Shown here piece after piece: positions 14,151-19,264 of a DNA stretch of 19,264 bases. A model generated the notes under the pieces. It saw only the letters and a list, made by a program, of their open reading frames with translations. It did not search any database and had not been told where the DNA came from. A program made the translations under genes and the position numbers. The DNA comes from Bacillota bacterium. Lineage in GTDB: Bacteria > Bacillota > Clostridia > Lachnospirales > Lachnospiraceae. The DNA is taken from contig JAEZTJ010000073.1 of assembly GCA_023421505.1 (NCBI GenBank), positions 1 to 19,264 on the forward strand. Direction: 5' to 3'. How positions within the stretch are numbered: position 1 is the first letter of the stretch; each line of letters starts with the position of its first letter.

Positions 14151-14391
14151 AAGCATTCGTTACTGTTCACAGCCAATGTGAAATGCTAGGGTGGCGACGT
14201 TGCTAATACTTCTGATGAGGAGTATTTGCATTCGTCGATACTTAGGTTCTGTATTTTAGAACCTTATGTACCGCTACGTAATGCAATGTAATGCAATGTA
14301 ATGCAATTAAGCGAGAGCGGCTCCTATTCAGAAGTATTGGTGACATCACCACAATCGTTACCTATATGGCTGTGAACAGTAACAAGCATTC
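14151..14391. mobile_element. 225-bp MITE-like inverted-repeat element with 8-bp target duplication
   Basis: The element is 14159-14383. Its ends are perfect 17-bp inverted repeats starting GTTACTGTTCACAGCCA. Inner arms also pair, including AATACTTCTGA with TCAGAAGTATT and a central AGGTTCT/AGAACCT hairpin. The exact 8-mer AAGCATTC stands immediately outside both ends (14151-14158 and 14384-14391). A 10-bp unit, ATGCAATGTA, is repeated about 2.7 times near 14281-14307. No ORF is present. It fills the gap between two convergent genes and may also block read-through. The family is not identified, and it is unrelated by eye to the 151-bp element. Confidence 0.8.
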
Positions 14392-14415
14392 CTGTTTTTA
14401 GCTGCCTTATAAATT

Positions 14416-15402
14416 CTATTTATATCCGTTGGGGTGTGACTTATGCCAATTCCATGCTGATTCTATGATTTCCTCCAAATCCGCATGCTCCGGCTTCCAG
14501 CCAAGTACTGACTTCGCTTTCTCACTGGAAGCAATTAACGAAGCCGGATCACCGGCACGTCTCGGCGTAATTTCCGCCTTAATCGGATCGTTTGTAACCT
14601 TACGGGCTACTTCGATTACTTCCTTAACGGAGAAGCCGACACCGTTACCAAGATTGAAGATATTACTTTGATTCCCCTTCATTAAGTATTCAACGGCAAG
14701 GATATGTGCCTGAGCCAAATCGGTAACATGAATGTAGTCTCGGATACAGGTACCATCCTCGGTAGGATAGTCATCACCATATATCTTAATTGCTTCTCTT
14801 TTTTTAGCCGGCACCTGTAATATCAATGGAATCAAATGCGTCTCCGGATTGTGCGCTTCTCCGATATTGCCGCTCTTATGCGCACCGCAGGCGTTAAAGT
14901 AACGAAGAGATACATATCGAAGGCCATGTGCCTTCTCCGTCCAATAAAACATTTTCTCCATAGATAGCTTTGTCTCACCATAGGTGTTCGTGGGTAAGGT
15001 CTTATCTGTTTCAAGAATCGGTACTCGCTCTGGCTCGCCGTAAGTAGCAGCGGTTGAGGAAAAAACAATCTTATCTACCTTATGAGCCACCATAGACTCT
15101 AATAATACCTTAGTGCCATATACATTATTGTCATAGTATTTCAGAGGATTTTCCATGCTTTCTCCTACGAGGGAGCTTGCTGCAAAATGAATTACCGCAT
15201 CAATCTTTTCTTTATCAAAAACACTGTTCATAAAGCTTAAGTCACGAATATCCCCCTGATAAAAACGTGCCCTCGGATGTACTGCTTCTATATAACCAGT
15301 CTGTAGATTATCTACGATTACTACATCCTCTCCCTTATCAATCAGCTCATATACCGTATGAGAACCAATATAGCCAGCACCACCTAAAACTAAAATCGTC
15401 AT
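14416..15402 (-). CDS. galE: UDP-glucose 4-epimerase
   Basis: Full-length GalE of 328 residues, a short-chain dehydrogenase-fold enzyme that interconverts UDP-galactose and UDP-glucose with bound NAD. The Rossmann motif GGAGYIG is at 7-13, the catalytic pair Tyr141 and Lys145 is in YGETK, and Ser116/Thr117 of SSTAATYG supplies the active-site hydroxyl. The sugar-nucleotide region (YFNACGAHKSGNIGE) is typical. AAGGA lies eight bases before the ATG. It follows galK in the same direction, but a 151-bp palindromic element sits in the 215-base gap and may supply its own promoter-like sequence. Besides galactose breakdown it can provide UDP-galactose for surface polymers. Confidence 0.97.
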   Translation of the reverse strand: MTILVLGGAGYIGSHTVYELIDKGEDVVIVDNLQTGYIEAVHPRARFYQGDIRDLSFMNSVFDKEKIDAVIHFAASSLVGESMENPLKYYDNNVYGTKVLLESMVAHKVDKIVFSSTAATYGEPERVPILETDKTLPTNTYGETKLSMEKMFYWTEKAHGLRYVSLRYFNACGAHKSGNIGEAHNPETHLIPLILQVPAKKREAIKIYGDDYPTEDGTCIRDYIHVTDLAQAHILAVEYLMKGNQSNIFNLGNGVGFSVKEVIEVARKVTNDPIKAEITPRRAGDPASLIASSEKAKSVLGWKPEHADLEEIIESAWNWHKSHPNGYK

Positions 15403-15425
15403 AATTATTATCCTTCCTTTTGTAT

Positions 15426-15599
15426 ATTTATTAATTTAGGTAATTGCGAAACTCATTAATTATAAGTATTGTATACACAGCATATACTATTCCGGAGCGG
15501 AAGTTAAGCTCATATGAGCGTTGGAGCGAAGGAATAGTATATGTTGTGTATACAATTAGTAAAACTATATCGTTTCGCAATTACCTAATTTATTAATTT
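15426..15599. mobile_element. MITE-like palindromic element, copy 2, between galK and galE
   Basis: The element occupies 15437-15587, the same 151 bases as copy 1 with 8 differences. The flanking repeat ATTTATTAATTT lies at 15426-15437 and 15588-15599 (11-12 bp depending on where the element end is set). Differences between the copies keep the stem: C-G, A-U and G-U pairs replace each other in the GGC/ACT versus AGC/GTT bulge near the arms, so the hairpin may be under selection. The centre in this copy is the perfect palindrome GCTCATATGAGC. Confidence 0.85.
15536..15563 (-). promoter_or_regulatory. Promoter-like sequence inside the palindromic element, facing galE
   Basis: On the minus strand, TTTACT (15558-15563), a 16-base spacer and TATACT (15536-15541). 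Copy 1 has a weaker -35 at the same place. Transcription would run through the rest of the element into galE, whose ATG is about 130 bases away. Confidence 0.3.
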
Positions 15600-15617
15600 A
15601 CTGAAATAAGATACTCA

Positions 15618-16781
15618 CTAAAGTATAGTCGGTCCATTGCCAATCTCTACAACGTAGAAGGCTGCTTCATAACCTATCTTATCTAAGTATTCTTTGCCCA
15701 CTTTCTGAATAAAGGTCTCTACCTTATCTTCCTTTACAATACTGACAGCACATCCGCCAAAGCCTGCACCTGTCATTCTCGCACCGATCACACCCTCCTG
15801 CTTTAACGCCGCCTCTACAATGGTATCTAGCTCAATACCGGTAACCTCATAGTCATATTGTAAAGATGCATGGGATGCAATCATCAACTTTCCGAACATA
15901 GAAAGATCTTTATTCTTTAAGGCTTCTACCGCTTTTATCGTCCTTTGATTTTCATATACCGCATGCTTTGCACGTTTTGCATGAACCGGATTTTGAATGA
16001 CTGACTTATTCTTTTCAAACTCCTCTTCAGTAAGCTCTCCGAGCGCCTTGATATTTACTGACTTCTGTAAATCCGATAATGCGGTCTCACACTCGCTTCG
16101 TCTCTCATTATATTTGGAATCTCCAAGCCCACGCTTTTTATTGGTGTTCATGATGACGATCTTGGCGTTCCCTAATTCAAGCGGAGCATACTCATAGGAT
16201 AAATCAGCTGTATCTAAGAAGATTGCATTGTTTTTCTTACCCATTGCAATCGCAAACTGATCCATAATACCACAGTTAACACCGATAAAATTATTCTCCG
16301 CAGATTGTCCGTATAGCGCTAAATTAATAAAATCAATATCCAGGCAAAACAGGTCTGCAAGGACAAAGCCTGTTAATACCTCTATGGATGCAGAAGAGGA
16401 TAATCCCGAACCGTTTGGTATATTACCATAATAGAGAATATCAAAACCACTATTAATCTGATAACCTTTCTTTTGCAGAGTAAAGACTACTCCTTTAGGA
16501 TAATTTGCCCAGTCATGTTCCTTCTTCTTTTCTAGATTTTCAACCGAGGCTTCTATCACTCCTAAGTCTTCAAAGTTCATAGAATAAAATCGCAGCTTTT
16601 TATCCGCCCTAATTCTTGCTACTGCATAGGTTCCAATGGTGAGTGCACAAGGAAATACATGCCCTCCATTATAATCCGTATGCTCTCCGATTAAATTTAC
16701 TCTACCCGGTGCAAAATACGTTTTATACTCTCCTTCTTTTCCAAATACTTCTTCAAACTTTTGAAGCAGTTCCTTCTTCAT
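15618..16781 (-). CDS. galK: Galactokinase
   Basis: Full-length GHMP-family galactokinase of 387 residues; it phosphorylates galactose at C1 using ATP, the first committed step of the Leloir pathway. The galactokinase signature GRVNLIGEHTDYNGG is at 26-40, the ATP-binding loop GSGLSSSAS at 124-132, the catalytic Asp lies in CGIMDQFAIAMG, and GAGFGGCAVS is near the C-terminus. GGGAG lies seven bases before the ATG. It precedes galE; galT, needed to complete the pathway, is not in the window. A 9-bp inverted repeat between its likely promoter elements (16861-16895) could be an operator. Confidence 0.97.
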   Translation of the reverse strand: MKKELLQKFEEVFGKEGEYKTYFAPGRVNLIGEHTDYNGGHVFPCALTIGTYAVARIRADKKLRFYSMNFEDLGVIEASVENLEKKKEHDWANYPKGVVFTLQKKGYQINSGFDILYYGNIPNGSGLSSSASIEVLTGFVLADLFCLDIDFINLALYGQSAENNFIGVNCGIMDQFAIAMGKKNNAIFLDTADLSYEYAPLELGNAKIVIMNTNKKRGLGDSKYNERRSECETALSDLQKSVNIKALGELTEEEFEKNKSVIQNPVHAKRAKHAVYENQRTIKAVEALKNKDLSMFGKLMIASHASLQYDYEVTGIELDTIVEAALKQEGVIGARMTGAGFGGCAVSIVKEDKVETFIQKVGKEYLDKIGYEAAFYVVEIGNGPTIL

Positions 16782-16860
16782 AAGCAGTCTCCCTATTCTG
16801 TAATATAAGTCTGTTCCACTATTTTTGTTTTATTACACATTTTCTGTTTGTTTCGATTAT

Positions 16861-16895
16861 ATTACTCCTCTTTACTTTGATTGTAAAGAGGTAAT
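16861..16895. promoter_or_regulatory. Inverted repeat in the galK promoter region
   Basis: CCTCTTTAC (16867-16875) and GTAAAGAGG (16883-16891) are perfectly complementary across seven bases, with ATTA/TAAT outside. On the minus strand, TTTACA within the first arm, a 17-base spacer and TAATAT make a possible promoter, so the repeat would overlap the -35 and the spacer. It could be an operator for a sugar regulator such as the adjacent ArsR-type protein, or a weak terminator for that gene (no T run follows). Confidence 0.4.
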
Positions 16896-16910
16896 CAGTG
16901 ATTTTACGTA

Positions 16911-17834
16911 TTATTTAAATACAATTTTCATTACTATATTTTGTGCAAAATCGCCAAAGCCCTCTCCAAAAATATTCAAGCCTCCCTTATTTTTTGCATC
17001 CTCTTTAATTCCTATTCGAACCGAAACGTAGTCCTGCTGTTTTGAAAGAAATTCTTTAAGCTGACTGTCACTTACCTTCTCCTCCTCCAAAAAACACCCT
17101 TGTTCGGTAAGCTTCCAAGTCTTTAATACACCGTATTGCGTGTTTTTATCCGGCCACCAATCAGGGTTAAGCTTACCACGTCTGCCGCCGTAATCACTCT
17201 GAGAAGTCCAGGTTCCAGCTTCTAAAGCATTTACCCAAAGAGTAATATCCGATGGATAATCCATATTGTATTCATGATCCTCAGAGCAGATCTCCATCGA
17301 TATCTCGAGCCTAAGAACTTCTTTCCTAGACATTAAACTGGTAGGAAAGCGGTATTCAATATAACCGTGCCCCAGCCAGATTAACTGTGCATCGATTCGT
17401 TCTGGCAGATAGAAGCAGCGTGGTTCATCCTCCGGTCCGATTGGGCCTTTACTGCTTACGATTCCGCAAGTCGGCAGAATTTTATAATCTACATAGCTTC
17501 CAATCGGCATTTTGATAATCTCTTCATCCTGCTCCAGATTTTTTGCTGTATTCATCTCAACATAGATATGGTCTAAAACAATATGGCATACCTTCATAGA
17601 ACCTCTGATACCAGGAAGTAGTGTTGTTTTAATCATTCCTGACTCCTCAAGTACCTTAACATGGGCCGCCGAGGAAGAAGGCGGTATATCAAGAAGCTCT
17701 GCTATCTCATTCACATTCAAATCCCGAAAACGCAGCTGCTTAAGTATTTCAATTCTGGTTTCTGAGGATAATGCCTTCGCTACATTGGCAAGTTGTAGGG
17801 AATTGTCCAAATTCATTTTAACCGTGTGTATCAT
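16911..17834 (-). CDS. ArsR-type winged-helix regulator with large C-terminal domain of unknown function
   Basis: Protein of 307 residues. Residues about 15-85 form a winged helix of the ArsR type (ALSSETRIEILKQLRF, then VNEIAELLDIPPSSSAAHVK, the recognition helix, and LEESGMIK). The remaining ~200 residues, rich in beta-strand-like and aromatic segments (RCFYLPERIDAQLIW, LNPDWWPDKNTQYG), match no domain I can name and may bind an effector. Typical ArsR proteins are only about 100 residues. No metal-binding cysteine motif is seen. The GG-rich GGGGGG lies three bases before the ATG. It sits between the Lrp-type gene and galK, all in one direction, so control of galK is plausible but inferred. 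Confidence 0.75.
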   Translation of the reverse strand: MIHTVKMNLDNSLQLANVAKALSSETRIEILKQLRFRDLNVNEIAELLDIPPSSSAAHVKVLEESGMIKTTLLPGIRGSMKVCHIVLDHIYVEMNTAKNLEQDEEIIKMPIGSYVDYKILPTCGIVSSKGPIGPEDEPRCFYLPERIDAQLIWLGHGYIEYRFPTSLMSRKEVLRLEISMEICSEDHEYNMDYPSDITLWVNALEAGTWTSQSDYGGRRGKLNPDWWPDKNTQYGVLKTWKLTEQGCFLEEEKVSDSQLKEFLSKQQDYVSVRIGIKEDAKNKGGLNIFGEGFGDFAQNIVMKIVFK

Positions 17835-17881
17835 ATACCCCCCATGATGCCTCTACCCTGCATCTCAATTAATAATGAAAA

Positions 17882-18343
17882 TTATACTGTATTAGTTTTA
17901 TTTTCATTTCCTAATATTTGAAGCCCACGATGCTCTACCGCTGTGGAAAATACTATCTGAGTACTAGTTTTACCAAATTTTTGTACATCTCCGATAAAAG
18001 CATCTAAATCCATTGTACTCTGAAAGCATACCTTAATCAGCATAGAATAATTACCTGTGACGCAATTGCACTCCATAACATTAGGGCATTCCTTGATAAA
18101 CGGATAGAATTCCTTCTTCTGCTCCGGAGCTACCTCCAGATTGATAAATGCTGTAATATGATAGCCCAATTTCAGCCAGTCTATATCCATGTGATATCCT
18201 TTAATGATCCCCTGCTTCTCCAGACGTGCTATCCTGGCGGCCGCAGCTGGGGAGGATAAATATACCTTTTCTGCAAGCTGCTTCAGTGGCACTCTCGCAT
18301 TATCCTGAAGCATGATTAATAGCTGTTTATCAATTTGATCCAT
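17882..18343 (-). CDS. Lrp/AsnC family transcriptional regulator
   Basis: Protein of 153 residues with the standard two-part layout: an N-terminal winged helix (MDQIDKQLLIMLQDNARVPLKQLAEKVYLSSPAAAARIARLEKQGII, about residues 1-50, quoted in parts: DQIDKQLL, LSSPAAAARI, LEKQGIIKGY) and a C-terminal RAM ligand-binding and oligomerisation domain (TAFINLEV, CNCVTGNYSMLIKV). The family responds to amino acids and controls amino-acid metabolism; the effector here is unknown. GGAGG lies six bases before the ATG. Its stop codon is 47 bases from the ArsR-type gene. A promoter of its own probably lies in the upstream gap (TTGCAA, 17 bases, TAGAAT near 18.43-18.47 kb). Confidence 0.9.
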   Translation of the reverse strand: MDQIDKQLLIMLQDNARVPLKQLAEKVYLSSPAAAARIARLEKQGIIKGYHMDIDWLKLGYHITAFINLEVAPEQKKEFYPFIKECPNVMECNCVTGNYSMLIKVCFQSTMDLDAFIGDVQKFGKTSTQIVFSTAVEHRGLQILGNENKTNTV

Positions 18344-18656
18344 GGGTTACCTCCGTTATCCTTGGAATTGCCGAACATACTCCTCTGTTATTCTATAGCA
18401 AAATGACACTAAAAAATGTACATGGTGTAATTATTCTACCCCCATATATTTCATATTGCAAGTATATTGTAACAATAAATTATTGCTAAGTATTAATATT
18501 TCAAAGCAAAATGCACTCCAAAGACAAATAAACTGGGACAAATAAGCTGAAGGAAATTAATAATTGCTTTTCCTTTTACCTTGATGTATAATATTCCAAA
18601 ATCTTAACAACTAAGCTATAACAATAATAACTTAATAAAGAAAAGAGGGTTTTTTA
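18344..18656. other. Divergent intergenic region between the Lrp-type and DUF3784 genes
   Basis: 313 AT-rich bases. On the minus strand there is a likely promoter for the Lrp-type gene (TTGCAA-N17-TAGAAT); on the plus strand the DUF3784 promoter at 18564-18592. No ORF or strong hairpin was seen. An imperfect dyad near 18404-18424 (TGACAC...TGTACA) could be an autoregulatory site, but it is weak. Confidence 0.45.
18564..18592 (+). promoter_or_regulatory. Promoter of the DUF3784 gene
   Basis: TTGCTT (18564-18569), a 17-base spacer and a perfect TATAAT (18587-18592), giving a leader of about 58 bases. Confidence 0.6.
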
Positions 18657-18974
18657 ATGCAAGGCCTTTTTTGGTGTATCGCTTTTGTAATGTTTCTTAT
18701 GTCTATTGTTTTACTAATGGGTAAAGGCAGTGGACTAATTGCAGGCTATAATTCTGCAAACGAGAAGGGTAAGTTGAAATACGATGAAAAGAAGCTTTGT
18801 CACACGATGGGCGGAGGTTTACTTATCTTAACGGTTTTATTTGTTATTTTGATTATTTTTAATTTTGATTTTAAAAGTAAATTTATAGAATATATTTTTA
18901 TAGGGATTATGTCTATCGATATACTAATGATGCTTATTTTAGGCAATACAGTCTGTAAAAGAAAACCATCCTAA
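18657..18974 (+). CDS. DUF3784 small membrane protein
   Basis: Protein of 105 residues with three predicted membrane helices (about 4-23, 50-68 and 76-95). The segment GKGSGLIAGYNSANEKGKLKYDEKKLC between helices 1 and 2 is the hallmark of DUF3784 (read in parts: GLIAGYN, then KYDEKKLC). The function of the family is unknown. GAGGG lies seven bases before the ATG. It is monocistronic, with a clear promoter upstream and a strong terminator 55 bases downstream. Confidence 0.82.
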   Translation: MQGLFWCIAFVMFLMSIVLLMGKGSGLIAGYNSANEKGKLKYDEKKLCHTMGGGLLILTVLFVILIIFNFDFKSKFIEYIFIGIMSIDILMMLILGNTVCKRKPS

Positions 18975-19028
18975 TAAAAAATAAAGTATAGGTAAAAGTA
19001 AGATTATCCAAATATAGTAGCTTATAAT

Positions 19029-19066
19029 AATGAGAAGGAGGGATGCCCCTCCTTCTCATTTTGTTT
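19029..19066 (+). terminator. Strong terminator of the DUF3784 gene
   Basis: A perfect 14-bp stem (19029-19042 with 19047-19060, GC core GAGAAGGAGGG) with a four-base loop, followed by TTTTGTTT. Confidence 0.9.
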
Positions 19067-19076
19067 AATTAATCAT

Positions 19077-19140
19077 ATTCGAAACTTATAACTTTAAGCA
19101 TTGTATACACATTAGCTACTACACTGAAGCGAAAGTTAAG
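19077..19140. repeat. Decayed partial copy of the 151-bp palindromic element
   Basis: TTCGAAACTTATAA...AAGCATTGTATACACA...GAAGCGAAAGTTAAG follows the first ~65 bases of copies 1 and 2 at roughly three quarters of positions. The second half is absent; the sequence instead runs into an unrelated GC-rich hairpin at 19143. It could be an old deleted copy or the remains of a composite. Confidence 0.6.
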
Positions 19141-19142
19141 GG

Positions 19143-19181
19143 CGCGTCGCAAAATAACTTTTTAAGTTAGAATGCGACGCG
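19143..19181. repeat. REP-like GC-rich hairpin
   Basis: CGCGTCGCA (19143-19151) pairs perfectly with TGCGACGCG (19173-19181), and an inner TAACTT/AAGTTA stem with a three-T loop continues it. The GC-rich ends contrast with the AT-rich surroundings. No T run follows, so it is not a standard terminator. Confidence 0.55.
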
Positions 19182-19200
19182 TTCTTTCTGTTGCTTTGGT

Positions 19201-19250
19201 AAAAAAGAGCTGAAGGATTTGATGTTTACTACATCACCCTTCAGTTTTTC
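19201..19250. terminator. Bidirectional terminator-like hairpin
   Basis: CTGAAGG (19210-19216) pairs with CCTTCAG (19238-19244) and TGATGT with ACATCA inside, with TTTTTC after it and AAAAAA before it, so it could work on either strand. On the minus strand it would end a gene beyond the right edge; on the plus strand it would end any transcript from the repeat region before it. Confidence 0.5.
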
Positions 19251-19264
19251 AATTTTTGGCGTAC

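Noticed and set aside
14278..14308. Short tandem repeat as a possible CRISPR or regulatory array
   Set aside because: Only about 2.7 copies of a 10-bp unit without spacers, inside a MITE-like element; it looks like simple slippage.
1..19264. tRNA genes, rRNA genes and a defence or prophage island
   Set aside because: No cloverleaf-like sequence, rRNA segment, integrase, transposase or defence-protein motif was seen on either strand.

Overview
The window looks like chromosomal DNA of an anaerobic, AT-rich Firmicute, most likely a clostridium of the Lachnospiraceae type. The grounds are strong GGAGG ribosome-binding sites before nearly every gene, clostridial protein families (DUF3784, DUF3006 next to a ComEC-like hydrolase, a YqxD/YaiI protein) and AT-rich sigma-A-type promoters. 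The species call is an inference. No rRNA, tRNA, CRISPR array, phage gene or intact transposase was seen.

Layout. Positions 1-11000 are almost entirely on the minus strand: a YfbR-type 5'-deoxynucleotidase, the uvrB-uvrA excision-repair operon with a promoter and a possible LexA box, an overlapping pair of ABC exporter half-transporters that look like one heterodimer, a YaiI/YqxD protein, and the RNA-end enzyme ThpR. A divergent promoter region at about 10.85-11.17 kb separates these from a plus-strand pair (extracellular ComEC-like metallo-hydrolase plus DUF3006 protein) that ends in a terminator overlapping the tail of a convergent shikimate-kinase-like gene. From 14.4 to 18.3 kb the minus strand carries galE, galK, an ArsR-type regulator with a large unknown C-terminal domain, and an Lrp/AsnC regulator. 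A small DUF3784 membrane protein on the plus strand, with clear promoter and terminator, closes the window.

How the genes work together. UvrB and UvrA act in nucleotide excision repair. The two ABC proteins share one functional and one degenerate ATP site. GalK and GalE are two of the Leloir-pathway enzymes; galT is not in the window. The adjacent ArsR-type protein is a candidate regulator. The other genes are housekeeping singletons or pairs.

The most interesting content lies between the genes. (1) A two-copy, 151-bp palindromic MITE-like element (12870-13020 and 15437-15587, 8 differences) has 11-14-bp flanking direct repeats, and a decayed third copy sits near 19.08 kb. (2) A separate 225-bp inverted-repeat element (14159-14383) has 17-bp perfect ends and an exact 8-bp flanking duplication. 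(3) A roughly 295-nt region (13154-13448) folds on the minus strand into a long many-stemmed hairpin; five positions in its stems pair as G-U only when read from that strand, which suggests an unrecognised structured RNA. (4) An in-frame 84-bp insertion made of three hairpins, flanked by a 9-bp duplication, splits the start region of the yaiI-like gene and would add 31 residues to the protein. (5) A 46-60-bp repeat sits directly upstream of the ribosome-binding sites of two unrelated genes. None of these was compared with a database, so novelty is unproven.
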